In this document: in pieces, positions 10,966 through 23,477 of the stretch | Layout of the letters: every line of letters begins with the position of its first letter | Numbering within the stretch: the first letter of the stretch is position 1 | Assembly (NCBI RefSeq): GCF_029931775.1 | Contig: NC_079318.1 | Coordinates: 76,233,614-76,297,613 of the forward strand | Direction of reading: 5' to 3' | From: Euleptes europaea | Taxonomy: Eukaryota > Chordata > Lepidosauria > Squamata > Sphaerodactylidae | Length of the DNA stretch: 64,000 nucleotides | Notes under the pieces: generated by a model | The model's input: the letters and a program-made list of their open reading frames with translations, nothing else | What the model was told of the DNA's origin: nothing | Databases searched by the model: none | Translations under genes and position numbers: made by a program

Positions 10966-11603
10966 CCTTTTGGGTCCAAGATGGGTTGAGAGCCACATGG
11001 TGCAACCAAGGGACACAAGCCGGGGCCACCTGGGTGGGGTCCCTTATTCAGATGCTGTCCAACACAGAGAAGTCCGTTTGTTGCAAACCACATGCATCGC
11101 ATTGGCTCAAATCAATGGTGATCAAGCTTATGAATTAATCTGTGGCTGCCACAAAAGGGCACGACTTAAGGAGTTCAGATGAAAAAGAAACCTGCAAACG
11201 GTGATCAAGAGAGCAATGAACCTTTAGTATCACTCCCTTCCCACATCCTCTATCTTGCACAAAACGATGCCAGCCTCCTCAGAACTTTTCTGCCCTTTTC
11301 ACTGCATCTTGGATATGTGTTCATATGTGTTCATATTCAGGAATTCCTTTCTATAGAATTCAAGTAAATAGCTTATCTGTAGTAGGTGGTTTGCTTAGTG
11401 GACAATTTTGCTTAAAAACACACACAGAAGAGAACATTTGAATGACTCCTGTTTTTTTTTTTTTCAGGACCCCGGAGAGCTCCTCCAGCAATTCTCTTGC
11501 CACCAAAAGAGCTAGAACAGAAAGGGCATTTTATCTGGATACTCTTTTAAAAAACAAAAATAAACAAAAAAACAGTTCAGTTGCACATTGTCAAAATTCT
11601 TTC

Positions 11604-12265
11604 TAGCAGAGAGGACTAGGGAGAACAAGCTGGCCGAATATGCAGTAATGGCAAAATTGACAAATTATCTGAACAAAAGACCAATTAAAGAATTCCAAGA
11701 TAAATGGAAAGTATATCCCTTATACTATTCTTAACCAAGGGGATGTAGAAAAGGAGGTTGCTGTAATGACATATATGTAATATGAAAAAGAATATTGACA
11801 TATTGCATTGGAAAGGGGCCAAAAAGGAAGGAAAACTCATTTTTTAAAATATTTCACAAATATTCTTTAAAATACTATATAATAATAATTACTATTATAA
11901 GTATTTTAACTAGTATATTTTATAAAACATTTTATAACATTGCTGAACTTCAATATTATGTATATTAAATATTATATAGAATACCCCATGAATTACATTA
12001 AGAATATTAGGATAGTCACTGTTCAATACATATTATTACTATATTATCATTATTGTTTATAAATCACTTATAATTGTTATGATTTCTCTTTTAATGTGCA
12101 TTACTCATAACAATATTGGTTGTCATATTCTTTCTTTGTATTCTGATGTAATGGACACAATTGTAACTGCAGTTATGATATGACCTTTAACGTTTTCTTT
12201 TCTTTTATATTATGTGTTTATAGTCTAGTTTTATATATTTATTTTAAAATCTTTAAAAAAAAATG
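11604..12265 (+). repeat. L1 LINE, 5'-truncated 3' end
   Basis: Translation gives LAEYAVMAKLTNYLNKRP followed by EFQDKWKVYPL, then a stop. This matches the C-terminus of L1 ORF2 seen again at 31090-31200 (ATMAKLTDQL). An AT-rich 3' UTR of about 550 bp and a terminal A-run at 12255-12263 follow. Confidence 0.6.
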
Positions 12266-12358
12266 CTTTCTGTTTTAGCCCCTTTTCAGTTTTCTTCCTC
12301 CTGGAAACCAGAGAAGGGGAGGAAAATTAGTTTGTTACATTCTGGGGCTTCAAGTAGG

Positions 12359-12575
12359 GAGGGGCTGTGGCTCAGTGGAAGAGCCTCTGCTTGGCATGCA
12401 GAAGGTCCCAGGTTCAATCCCTGGCACCTGCAGTTAAAAAGGACCAGGCAGTAGGTGATGTAAAAGGCCTCTGCCTGAGGCCCCGGAGAGCCGCTGCCAG
12501 TCTGAGTAGACAATACTGACTTTGATGGACCACGAGCCTGATTCAGTATAAGGCAGCTTCATGTGTGCTCATGTG
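12359..12575 (+). repeat. tRNA-derived SINE type B, full length
   Basis: The A-box-like GTGGCTCAGTGGAAGAG and B-box GGTTCAATCCC head is followed by the conserved body. It ends AAGGCAGCTTCATGTGTGCT. It is the best preserved type B copy in the window. Confidence 0.85.
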
Positions 12576-12579
12576 TGCT

Positions 12580-14205
12580 CAAGTACTAAAAAGAACATTC
12601 CGTTTTCTCCCAGCAAACCTCTGTATTTTGTGAATTGCAAGCAATCAGGTGCCCCCCCATAGCCCTCACCTTGCCTGTCCACACAGTCAAAGGCCTCCAG
12701 ACAGTCAAATATTCTATTGAAATGTGACTTGAAAAGGTTGGGGGAAATACATAAAATGATGGCATCATTATTGCTCGAGTCAATCTCTGCCCCACATTAT
12801 ACCTTGCATTCTCAGCCAAAGTTGCTCCCAAAGCAGCTTGCAACTGAAGACACTCGCTAATAAACCATCATCAACAAAACAATACAAACCAACTAACCCA
12901 GTTTTCAATCAGTGCCCCAAGTAGCACAACAAAGTTAAATATAAAGGACCCTAAACAGAAAAGAGTGGGCATCTTATATGAATGGAAAGTACTGCAACAC
13001 TTTCAACCAGATTGCTCATAAGCAGCCCCCTTGGCGATGTGCATGCGAGGGGAATAGTGCTTCCCCTCTCCCCCAATCTGTGACATAAATAAGGCCATGC
13101 AAAAATCTGGAACCCTAGCACCAGTATGCCGAGCTTTCTGGCCTACTTCTCAACTCCTCCAGTTCCCTCTTTCTCAACACAAGTAGCTCCTCTCTCTGTG
13201 ACAGAACTTCTCCCTTCTTACCCTGCTAGGAAAGAGAAACCTGAGCTGCTTCGGAGCGATTTTTTTCTTTGCTCTCTCTTCAGTATCCGGCTTCATCCTG
13301 TGCAGCAGATCCTGAGCTGGTCTTGCCAGGGGGAAAAGATGGAGAAGGAAGTCCCCAACAGAAAGACCCTCGACAACTGTAAGAAGTCCGAACTTCCCCA
13401 CCAAAGTGTCGGCAGCTCTGTCGTCCTAAGCGTTGCAAAGATAAGTACGCCAGGGACTGGAGAAGCAGAGTGTACTTCCAAGGAGTACTCAGGGCTTATT
13501 CCCCCTGATCCTATCACTGAGCCATAAATAGCATTAAGGGACACTCCAAGAGTCAACACACGAGAAGGCGGCCAGCCTCCGAGGCCCAGCATGACCTTCG
13601 GGAATTTATCAGCGAGCAAGAGATTAATTATAGTAGGGGGCTAGCAAGGGCCAAGCTGCTCTCGTTTCCAGGGAGGGGAAGTCACCAAAAGACTATCACC
13701 TGTGAAAGGAAGTGCTGGAGGAAGGCGGAAATGACATGACACAACTCACCCTTTTCCTCCTCTTCTGGTTGGCTGAGGGCAGCTTTAGGCAGTGTCCACC
13801 TTGACACACCTCCGTCAAAAGTCCACCCCACCCCACCGGCTTTCATTCTCAGCAAAGTGGTTACGGAATTGGAAAAGCATGAAAGGGGTTAGAGACTTTT
13901 CCCTGTGAGAAAGGCTGAAGACTCTGGGCCTTTTTTTTTTTTTTTTCCATTTTAAAGACAAGACGACTGAGAGGGGGCACAACGCACGTTTGCAAAATTA
14001 TGCATGGCATAGAAAGAACAGACAGAGAGCACTTTTTATTCCCTCTCACTCAGACATTGGGGACACCCAACAAAATTTATTGGCAACAGTTTCAAGACAA
14101 GACTAGAAAGAAAGCCCCAAGAATGAGAGACCATAATATAAAAATGAGGGGCTGGATCCCACTGAAGAGTTCTACATGCCCAATTATCCCTTTGCAAGCA
14201 GAAGT
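12580..14205. other. Gene-free stretch
   Basis: No exon, RNA gene or recognised repeat is supported here. The plus-strand open frame at 13126-13527 has no recognisable domain and a composition like its surroundings. A T-run lies at 13931-13946. Confidence 0.5.
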
Positions 14206-14208
14206 GCT

Positions 14209-14500
14209 AGAATTATAGAATAACAGAATCATAGAGCTGGAAGGGGTCATCTAGTCTAACCCCCTGCTCAATGTAGGATCAGCCTAAAGTATCCCTGACA
14301 AGTGTTTGCCCAGCAGTTGCCTGAAGACTGCCAGTAAGGAGGAGCTCACCACCACCCTACGTAGCCAATTCTCCTGCTGAACTACAGTTACTGTAAAAAA
14401 AAATGTTTCCTAATATCCAGCTGGTACCTTTCCACCCGTAATGTATACCCACTGTTGCGAGTCCAACCCTCTGCTGCCAACAAGAACAGCTCCCTGCCGG
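14209..14500 (-). repeat. CR1 LINE 3' end (CR1 family 1)
   Basis: The CR1 terminal text (AGAATCATAGAGCTGGAAGG on the plus strand) is followed by the degenerate ORF2 end up to CTGCTGCCAACAAGAACAGC. It is 5'-truncated. Confidence 0.8.
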
Positions 14501-14931
14501 TGACTCCTTACTCCTTGCAGTCTGCTTGTGCCAAGTGAAAGTGAGAGTATCCTCACTATATTTTCCCTGTGTGTAAGCCTCAGCACACGGTATTTCACTT
14601 GGTACAATTCCAAAAGCAAATGAAGTGAAGTCTTGTGAACTGTCTAGAGTGCTTACTGCTGCTGCTCCATATGCTCACAGCTATGTCATTAAAAATTACA
14701 CCGATGCGTTAATGCGGTGCTCCAGACATTGAGCTGCTACTGCTTCTGCAATTGGAACTGCGCTGAATACATCTTCCACTCATGCATCATTGGGTGTATT
14801 TAGAAAATCACTTAAAACAGCCATTGAGATACATGCATGTCAAGGAACATGTGTACAAAGTCTAATATCAAGGCAAGCAAAACATTATTCACAACCTGAA
14901 TGATTTCCTTGAATAATACCAGATTTAGCAC

Positions 14932-14966
14932 AGAAAGAGAGAAAGAGAGAGAGAAGGAAAGAGAGA
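14932..14966. repeat. (GA)n-rich microsatellite
   Basis: A short run of GAGAGA units with interruptions lies between unrelated unique sequence. Confidence 0.7.
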
Positions 14967-15122
14967 ATGCCTGCATTCACACATCGTTGGATATTGTGCT
15001 ATCATTGCTCTATAGCAGTTGTTTGCTTTCTGAATAGTTTTGCCCATACATGCAAATCCATTTGTTAATGACTGGCATAGCACAATGATAGCACAATATC
15101 CAATGATGATGATGATGAAGAC

Positions 15123-15557
15123 GAGTAGCCCGAAGAGAAGACTGAGAGGGGATAGGATAACCATCTTTAAGTACTTGAAGGGCTGTCATATGGAGGATGG
15201 TGCCGAGTTATTTTCTGTTGCCCCAGAAGGTCGGACCAGAACCAACGCATTAAAATTAAATCAAAAGAGTTTCCAACTAGACATTAGGATGAATTTTCTA
15301 ACAGTTAGAGTGGTTCCTCAGTGGAACAGGCTTCCTCGGGAGGTGGTAAGCGCTCCTTCCCTGGAGGTTTTTAAGCAGAGGCTAGATGGTCATCTGTCAG
15401 CAGTGCTGATTCTATGACCTTAGGCAGTACATGGGAGGGAGTAGGGATCACTGAGGTGTGTGGGGGGGAGGTAGTTGGGAATTTTCTGCATTGTGCAGGG
15501 TGTTGGACTAGATGACCCTGTTGGTCCCTTCCAACTCTATGATTCCATGATTCTATG
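15123..15557 (+). repeat. CR1 LINE 3' end (CR1 family 1)
   Basis: ORF2 C-terminus text is visible in translation (FKYLKGC, NRLPREVVSAPSLEVFKQRL), followed by the 3' UTR and terminal CTATGATTCCATGATTCTATG-type repeats. A type A SINE follows directly. Confidence 0.85.
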
Positions 15558-15558
15558 A

Positions 15559-15790
15559 GTAGGTTTTTATGCCCCACTTTTTTTCTACCATCTCTAAGTG
15601 GCTTACAATCACAATCCCTTCCCCTCCACACAACAGACACCTTGTGAGATAGGTGAGGCTGAGAGAGTTCTGAGACAACTGTGACTAGCCCAAGGCTGTC
15701 CAGCAGTCTTCATATGGAGGAGTGGGGAATCAAACCCAGTTCTCCGGATTAGAGTCCGCCACTCTTAACCACTACACCATGTGGGCAGCC
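15559..15790 (-). repeat. tRNA-derived SINE type A, truncated
   Basis: It abuts the 3' end of the CR1 at 15557. The tRNA-like head is at the right end (TTAACCACTACACCATGTGG on the plus strand). Confidence 0.75.
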
Positions 15791-15896
15791 CAGTGATCAG
15801 TTGCCATTTCCCATCAGCAGATTTGACCCTGAACCTCATTTCAAAAGACTGGGGTTTCAAACGTTAACTCCAAGGTTTCTTTCATATAGGGTTGCC

Positions 15897-16096
15897 AACC
15901 ACCAGGTAGAAGCACGAGATCTCATGCTAATTCAACCGATCTCCAGCTGATAGATATCAGATCACCTGGAGAAAAATGGCCGCTCTAGCAATTGAACTCT
16001 ATGGCACTGAAGCCCCTCCCCTCCCCAAAACCCACCCTCCTCAGGCTCCACCCCAAAAATCTCCCACCGGTGGAGAAGAGGGACCTGGCAACCATA
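15897..16096 (+). mobile_element. hAT-type short element, family F, with perfect 8-bp TSD
   Basis: The element runs from TAGGGTTGCC to GGCAACCATA. The octamer CTTTCATA flanks it on both sides (15889-15896 and 16097-16104). Confidence 0.85.
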
Positions 16097-16344
16097 CTTT
16101 CATAGTTTCAGACCCGTCTTCCTAGGCCTGGGAATGTCAGACTTCCAACTCCTGTTCTTTTCCTTTTAGAAGCAATGCTGAGAAACCAGCTCTACCCCCA
16201 CCCCCTTAGACCTCTGATCTGTTCTCATTGTGTATGCAACATGCCCTCTTCAGGACCCCCGTGCTTCTTCAGCCTGCCCCCCTCTAGTCCCTGAATACAA
16301 ACAAGGCATCTATCCTATTTTTTCTGGTTCATGATGAATGCTTC

Positions 16345-16713
16345 TCTTCGTTACAAATCATTCACATCTTAAAGAACAAAAACAAAGCCTGTTAAACAGT
16401 GGAAAGAGAGCCAGCATGGTGTAGTGGTTAAGAGCGGTGGTTTGGAGCAGTGGAGTCTGATCTGGAGAACCGGGTTTGATTCCCCACTCCTCCACATGAG
16501 CGGCGGAGGCTAATCTGGTGAACTGGATCTGTTTCTCCACTCCTACACACGAAGCCAGCTGGGTGACCTTGGGCAAGTCATTCTCTCTCAGCCTCACCTA
16601 CCTCACACGGTGTCTTTTGTGGGGAGGGGAAGCGAAGGTGATTGTAAGCCGATTTGAGTCTCCCTTAAGTGGCAGAGAAAGTCGGCATATAAAAACCAAC
16701 TCTTCTTCTTCTT
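16345..16713 (+). repeat. tRNA-derived SINE type A with a 5' extension
   Basis: The SINE proper starts near 16409 (GAGCCAGCATGGTGTAGTGG) and ends in TTCTTCTTC. About 64 bp upstream of it are shared, in inverted orientation, with the copy ending at 20073 and with no other type A copy here. Confidence 0.8.
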
Positions 16714-17208
16714 TCCCCACCCTTTTGGTGTGACCAGACAAGGAGCAAATATATCCAAAATCCAGCCTTCAGGAAACCAGACCTGATGCATATTGACTTG
16801 GAAGTTGCACTAAATTCAGTGGGGTAGATGTACAAAGAATGGCATCCATAGGGTTTGCATTGGCATCATAGGGTTGGCTTTGGCATCCTGATGCTATAAT
16901 GTCATTTGCATTTCAGAAACCACCCCTATGAATCATGGGGGGTCTGGCAGAGCTGCAGTGGCTGATGGTTCCTTACAAAGACACTTACTCTTTCAGTATC
17001 GGAATTAATTTCCAGATATTTATCTCCTGTGCTTATTGATGGTTCTGACCTTTCTCCCCTTTTTGATCTCCACTGCTGGAGAGGAATGCCAAAAAGTAAT
17101 TTACCTGTTGGAGTGTAAATGTCAACACATTTATTTTGTAAAATGTGGCGTCAGATCAGAAGTCCCGTTTCAGTCTTTGGCCCTGATCTAGCTCTACTCT
17201 GTACACAT

Positions 17209-17767
17209 ATGAATACACATGAAGCTGCCTTATACTGAACCAGACCCTTGGTCTATCAAGGTCAGTATTGCCTACTCTGACCGGCAGCAGCTCTCCAGGG
17301 ACTCGGGTAGAGGTCTTTCCCATCCACCTCCTAACTGCTCCTTTGACTGGAGATGCCAGAACCAATGGGTTGAAATTAAATCAAAAGAGTTTCCATTTAG
17401 ACATGAGGAAGAATTTTCTAACAGAGCGGTTCATCAGTGGAACAGGCTTCCTTGGGAGGTGGTAAGCTCTCCTTCCCTGGAGGTTTTTAAGCAGAGGCTA
17501 GATGGCCATCTGTCAGCAATGCTGATTCTATGACATTAGGCAGATCATGAGAAGGAGGGCATCTTGGCCACCTTCTGGGCATGGAATAGGGGTCACTGGG
17601 GGTGTGGGGGGGAGGTAGTTGTGAATTTCCTGCATTGTGCAGGGGGTTGGACTAGATGACCTTGGTGGTCCCTTCCAACTCTGTTTCTATGATTCTATGC
17701 CAGGGACTGAACCTGGGACTTTCTGCTTGCAAAGCAGATGCTTTATCACTAAGCCAGGGCCCCTCCC
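17209..17767 (-). repeat. tRNA-derived SINE type B, split by CR1
   Basis: The tail and body lie at 17209-17359 and the tRNA-like head at 17700-17767 (CACTAAGCCAGGGCCCCTCC on the plus strand). The CR1 between them is bounded by ATGCCAG on both sides (17353-17359 and 17697-17703). Confidence 0.85.
17360..17697 (+). repeat. CR1 LINE 3' end nested in a SINE (CR1 family 1)
   Basis: It carries the ORF2 tail ([19 protein letters not shown]) and the CR1 3' terminus with CTATGATTCTATG. The 7-bp duplication at its borders supports a true insertion. Confidence 0.88.
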
Positions 17768-18009
17768 TCATGGCTTCTGAAGGAGATCCACCTAACAAAA
17801 GGCACACCAGACAGTTCAGTGGGACTTAGGGTATATCAGTGTGGGTGGAAGTCCAGACTGTGCTCACAGACTGTTGCTTTCATTCATATACCTTTCTAGT
17901 TGGAGAGGCTATATTTTGGGAGGTTTTTTTTAACGTTTGAAAGTGGATTTCTTGGTCCCATGCTGTATTCTGGGCTTAATGATAAGATCAGAAGGCACAA
18001 AATGTTAAT

Positions 18010-18540
18010 TAAGAACATAAGAAGAGATCTGCTGGATCAGACCAGTGGTCCGTTTAGTCCAGCATCCTGTCCCACACAGTGGCCAACCAGTTCCTCTGGA
18101 GGGCAAACACCATAGAATAGAGGACAAGGCATTCTCCTGGTGTTGCCCCTGTCACTGGGATTCAGTGTCACCGTGCCTAGTAGCCATGGATAGACCTATC
18201 TTGCATGAATCTAATTCCCTTTTAAAGCTGTCTATGCCTATGGCCATCACTACATCCTCTGGCAGAGAATTCCACATTTTAATCACTCACTGTATAAAGA
18301 AGTATTTCCTTTTGTATGTCCTGAATCTACTGTTCTCTTTGTCAACTGTCTCCACCCTGTGCATAATTTTATAAACCTCTATCATGTCCCCTCCTGGCAG
18401 TTGTCTCTTTTCTAAACTGAAAAGTCACAGACTCTTCAGCCTTTCTTCATAGGGAAGGTGCTCTGACCCCCCTAATCATCTTGGTTGCCCTTTTCTGTAC
18501 ATTTTTCAGCACTGCAATGTCCTTTTGAGATATGGTGAGC
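18010..18540 (-). repeat. CR1-clade LINE 3' end (CR1 family 2)
   Basis: It begins AAGAACATAAGAAGAGATCT (3' terminus on the minus strand) and continues with ORF2 text common to the copies at 28112 and 52862. Confidence 0.75.
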
Positions 18541-18544
18541 AGAT

Positions 18545-19790
18545 TGAAGTCAGGCATTTCCTTTTCTTCTGTTCACTTCGCATAGCACAGAAATTTTCTC
18601 TTAGTTTTAATTTGCTTAGGGCCTAATCCATTCTACTTTCAATTCTCTAAGCTTTTTTAAAATTTAAAGACAGGCCTTTTAAAGCCATCCCCAAACCTTG
18701 AATTAGTGAATAAGGCACACCTCACCTATTTGGACTGCATATCTGTGTACAGAGACAGAACATCTCTCTTTTGTTCTTCAACTCTGGGTTGCATCATGCT
18801 AATAGGTACAAAGATGTCTTTGCGTTTATGGCTAACGACCACCATCCATTATCTACAAGTGGGTAGGACAATAGGTAATGTATTTGTCCAGTACAATACA
18901 ATCCATTACCATCACCTTTAACTTCGACCTTGGAATTGCAACCCGTCCTTTCAACGAAATACGTTTCTTTTGACCAATCCTATTTATGAGACATTCTTTT
19001 CCTGTCGGTGTTTAGGCTTTTAAATGGGTTTGATCTCTTGACCTAGCCCTTTCCCACAGACTGCATTTCTTTGGCTTTCACGTCTTTGTCCATTATCGTA
19101 TTGTTATCATGGGGCACACACGAAGAGACGAGCAATGGAAAGGCTCTTAGCTCGCCAATTGGCTTCTCCGTTTAATTAAAAGCTCACAGAACAACATTGT
19201 ATTCAAGGTCCTTCAACTCATCCTTTGCAGGTGACTGTCCACTCCAGTCAAATTTAGCCAGCCAATTGACCTCCCAATAGAAGCAAAAATTGGCATTTCT
19301 CCTTCCTTCAATTACTCTCCACGTTGTTTGGGCAGCATTTAGCAGCATAGGGAAATAAATAAAATCAATGTAATTGAGCAGCAAATTTCAACCATAATGG
19401 TACTCTGAGATTTCTCATCAAATGGAAAAGTCCTCCAGAAAGGTCAAGGACCCGCAGTTATTCTCCTTCATCCCTTCACCATCTCAGTAAATTGCCCAGG
19501 AAATTTCTAATGGTTGATCTGGCCAACTAGAGTCAAGCCATTCAATTAGTTCCCCCACTAGGCCAAACCCAAGTAAATGTCTGGCCCTCGTGGAGGTAGA
19601 GAAAAATCTAAATATGTAGGTAATTTAGAATACCTGGTAGCATATTGGTCCCAAATAAAACTAGAAGGGGGAAATGGTTCTGATGTCTCCTGTCAAGGAG
19701 TGGGCTTCTGTCCCCATGATTACAGAGCCTCTTAGTAACATCAATCATGTCTTGTTCAAGGCCAAGACACACGGAGGGTCCATTGCCTAA
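18545..19790. other. Gene-free unique stretch
   Basis: No open frame with a recognisable domain and no repeat was recognised. The part at 19050-19460 is neither low-complexity nor repeat-like and is a reasonable place to look for conserved non-coding sequence. Confidence 0.4.
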
Positions 19791-19794
19791 TAGA

Positions 19795-20073
19795 GGGGTA
19801 GGGTCCTGGGGAGAACCTCAAGGTAGGTGAGGGTGACTGGCCCAAGGTCACCCAGCTGGCTTCGTGTGTAGGAGTGGGGAAACAAATCCAGTTCACCAGA
19901 TTAGCCTCCGCTGCTGATGTGGAGGAGTGGGGAATCAAATCCGGTTCTCCAGATCAGAGTCCACCACTCCAAACCACCGCTCTTAACCAACCACTACACC
20001 ATGCTGGCTCTCTTTCCACTGTTTAACAGGCTTTGTTTTTGTTCTTTAAGATGTGAATGATTTGTAACGAAGA
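19795..20073 (-). repeat. tRNA-derived SINE type A with the same 5' extension
   Basis: The minus-strand copy shares both the SINE and the preceding 64 bp with 16345-16713. Its 3' end is truncated at about 19795. Confidence 0.8.
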
Positions 20074-20074
20074 C

Positions 20075-21470
20075 CCTCTAGTACAACATACTGTATATAC
20101 TTCTAAGGAAGACAAGCTAAAGGCTTATGAAAAGACAAGCTAAAGGCTTATGAAAACAGAGTCTGTCCCAGTTGACTGGATAGGTGCTCATTGGTGGTGG
20201 TGGTGCTGGTTGGCTGTTTTGATACGCTTCCACTGAACCAACATTGAGGCCCTGCAGTCGGCCCTTTGCCAGTTCTGGGTTCCAGCAAATGTCTGACCTC
20301 ATACCTTCTGGAGCTTGCTGTGGATCAGACACTTTTCTCTTCCAAAAGGTATGATGCTGTAACTCAACTTTAATACTGGAGAAAGACCTGAATATTTATG
20401 TAGTGGGCCCAGGAAATCCTGGCCACATCCCTGACATCTGTGTCAGTTCCTCTCTAAAACAGGTTTTTGTGCCATCCTCATTAATGCCTTTTCGCTGTTG
20501 ATACCATCAGGTCCTGGAAGAGATCCAAGCCTGAATAGTTTGTTTTCCGGTGACCTTTTAGTTGTTGATGCCCCCCACGGAATCATTTCTTCTCATTTAC
20601 ATGAAATCCCTTCACTTTTAATGTCACCACCACTCTGTTTAGAGACTTACAAGCTGATGCTACATATCATCACAACAGAACTGTTAACAGCTAATGAGGA
20701 AGCATTCTACTGTGCTCCGCTCGGGAGCAAAGAAAGAGGGTGACGGAAGGATGAACGTTTGCTCCGTTCATGTGTGAGCTCATTCCCCAGCAGCATCACA
20801 AGCAATGTGGATCTCCCAACTAGGCAGGGGGGCTTTTCAGTGGTGGCACACAAACTGTGGAATTCCAGACTCAAGGATGCTGCACACCAGACAAACTCCC
20901 ATGTGACTTTCAGAAGTCAGGGACAAATCCTGTTTTTACCCACAGCAGATCCAGTCTAAGGGACTAGCTTTTTTTGTCAATGGTTTCACTGGACCAATGC
21001 TATAATTCAGAACAAAGCAGGTTCATATGTTCATAGCACCTAGTTCCCTCTGCCAAACCTTGTCCAGAGTGTGTTTGTGCCAACCTTCTCTGACTCCAAA
21101 GAGGAGGTTCCACTGTGCCTGTCTATCCCCTCCTTCTTAGATTAGTATAATGCCCTGGTTTGCCAGGGTGCCACGTCAGGTGGTTGCCTCCAGCAGTATT
21201 GCCCCAAGTGGTGGATCTGGTGCACGAAAGTGGCATAAGCATGCTTTCCAGTTCTGTCGGTTAATCTCTCCTTAGCCTCTTGGTCTTTGGCACCCTTCCT
21301 TTTCGCTTGTTTTGTGTGCGAACTGGGCGGTGGAACTCTAAAGGCAGCAGCGGCTGCAATTTCCCTCCCCTGAACCATTCATCCATGTTGGGTTCTAGAC
21401 CTATGATTGCAAGCACCAAAAACTCCCAGGGAGGGAAAGCAGAGGGCAGGAGAAGGGCAAATGTATTCAC
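20075..21470. other. Mostly unique gene-free stretch with a small tandem duplication
   Basis: A 24-bp unit (GACAAGCTAAAGGCTTATGA core) is repeated in tandem at about 20108-20156. The text near 20830-20960 resembles the 3' part of an L2-type LINE (TTTTCAGTGGTGGCAC, TGTGGAATTCC). Nothing else was identified. Confidence 0.35.
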
Positions 21471-21477
21471 TTATGAG

Positions 21478-21789
21478 AAGAAGAAGAAGAAGAGTTGGTT
21501 TTTATATGCCGACTTTCTCTACCACTTAAGGGAGACTCAAACTGGCTAACAACTGCCTTCCCTTCCCCTCCCCACAACAGACACCCTGTGAGGTAGGTGG
21601 GGCTGAGAGAGCGTGACTAGCCCAAGGTCACCCAGCTGGCTTCGTGTGTAGGAGTGGGGAAACAGATCCAGTTCACCAGATTAGCCTCCGCCACTCATGT
21701 GGAGGAGTGGGGAATCAAACCCGGTTCTCCAGATCAGACTCCACTGCTCCAAACCACCTCTCTTAACCACTACACCACACTGGCTCTCT
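21478..21789 (-). repeat. tRNA-derived SINE type A, full length
   Basis: A complete copy runs from the GAAGAAGAAGAAGAAGAG end to the tRNA-like head (TTAACCACTACACCACACTG on the plus strand). Confidence 0.85.
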
Positions 21790-22497
21790 TATCTGGAAAA
21801 TGTATGCTGCCTCACCAGAGACTTGCTCATAGCAGCTCACGGAATACAGCAAAACCATAAAAAATAGTAGAAAGATTATCAATCACAAACAGCCATCAAC
21901 ACAAGCCATTCAAAACAACTTGGGGTATAAAGCCACTTTAAAAAAAAAAAAAAGCCCAAAAAGGTTGTTTATAAAAGAGACTAGAAGCAGATAATTAAAA
22001 TCAGCTTTAAAAGATGGAACGCCTTAGTTAAAAGCTTGGGCAAAAAAGAAATGTTTTGCCTTGACATGCAAAAGACTGTAAGCATGGTGCCAGGTGAAAC
22101 TCAAGTAGGATGACATTTCAAAGGTGAGGTGCCATCACTGAAAAAGCCCTGTTTGTGGTCACCACCCAGCTCACTGGATAGCTGACTCCATGGGCTAAAG
22201 CCCAAGGGCTCTCAACACTTGCCAAAAGGCTCACACCTCTGGCCACACAAAGTCTTTTTAATATCTGCAAGCAGGAAGAGACACAGAAGCTTGGCTTGGT
22301 TGTTCTGCAGCTGGCAGAGGTGTTCTTGAGATTCCCCTCCCTGCTGTATGAATTCAGAGACACCACCAGTTCACTTCACAGTCTGTTTGCAAGTTGCACT
22401 CAGCACAGACAACCCTTCAACAAACTGCTGATATTTGATAGTGCAAAGAAGCTGACTGCGCATGCGCGATCTCAGACTGTTTCAGAGGGTAGCCATG

Positions 22498-22690
22498 TTC
22501 TATAGTAGATGAGCAAGATTTGAGACCAGTAGCACCTTGAAGGCCAGCAAGATCTTAAGCTTTCCAGCATCAAAGCTCCCTTCGTCAGATACTCCTAGGT
22601 ATCTGACAAAGAGAACTTTGACACGCAAAAGCTTATATCCTGGAAGTCTTGCTGGTCTTTATGGTGAGACTAGACTCAAATCTTGCTCTA
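22498..22690. repeat. Fold-back repeat (possibly Penelope-related)
   Basis: The left arm (AGCAAGATTTGAGACCAGTA, then GTCAGATAC) pairs with the right arm (GTATCTGAC, then GACTCAAATCTTGCT) around a short loop at TCCTAG. It is the same family as 54905-55110. Confidence 0.6.
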
Positions 22691-23055
22691 TCTCAGACTT
22701 CTTTTTCTCTGCTTCCATCCCCATCTGCCCCCACCACTTCCCCAGCTGCTATTTAGCCAATTATTTAAATACTCTGAACACTGACATTTCACAGTTGGTG
22801 AGTGGTCTCCATGCGTCCCTTACGGCAGGCACTGTTGGATTAGTTGGAGCATGCACATTCTCACACTGCCTTATGGCAATGCCACACTCTCCCTGCATCT
22901 GCCAAATCCATCTTGGGCTATCTCTGCATTATTATCTGTAAAGGCCTGGCCTTTCTTCATTTGTCCATGGACCTGAATTGTAGAAAACAGCTTATGCTAG
23001 AAAACCTGAACAAGTGGTCCTGCACAGGTCAAAGATGCTCAGCATGGCATGAGGA

Positions 23056-23267
23056 GGGGCTGTGGCTCAATGGTAGAGCATCTACTTGGCAAGCAGATGG
23101 TCCCGGGTTCAATCCCCAACATCTCCAGTTAAAAGGATGAGGTCTTAGATGACATGAAAGACCTCTACCTGAAACCCTAGAAAGCCACTGCTAATCTGGG
23201 TAGACAATACTGACTTTGATGGACCAGCGGTCTGATTCAGTATAAGGCAGCTTCATGTGTTCATGTG
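23056..23267 (+). repeat. tRNA-derived SINE type B, full length
   Basis: The head GGGGCTGTGGCTCAATGG with B-box GGTTCAATCCC is followed by the body and the tail AAGGCAGCTTCATGTGTTCA. Confidence 0.85.
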
Positions 23268-23477
23268 TGTAATCCAAGCTGAACTTTAAGTGAAAAATTT
23301 AAAGCCATCTTGCGAGAAACTCAACTCCTGTACAAAGGAGTAATTTGATTGCTGTAAATTCAAATGTTGATCATATTAGTGTCAAAATTCTCAGCATTCC
23401 AATTTATACTGATATCTAATTGTTTCATTTTGTGTCCAGAGACCGCTTTGAGAGCCTTGTTCTAAGAGCATGGGGTA

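Noticed and set aside
12359-12435. tRNA-like sequence with A and B boxes
   Set aside because: It is the head of a type B SINE with body and tail attached, so not a tRNA gene; the same holds for the other SINE heads.
13126-13527. 133-codon open frame on the plus strand
   Set aside because: No domain, no splice context and ordinary composition; an overlapping minus-strand frame of similar length also exists.
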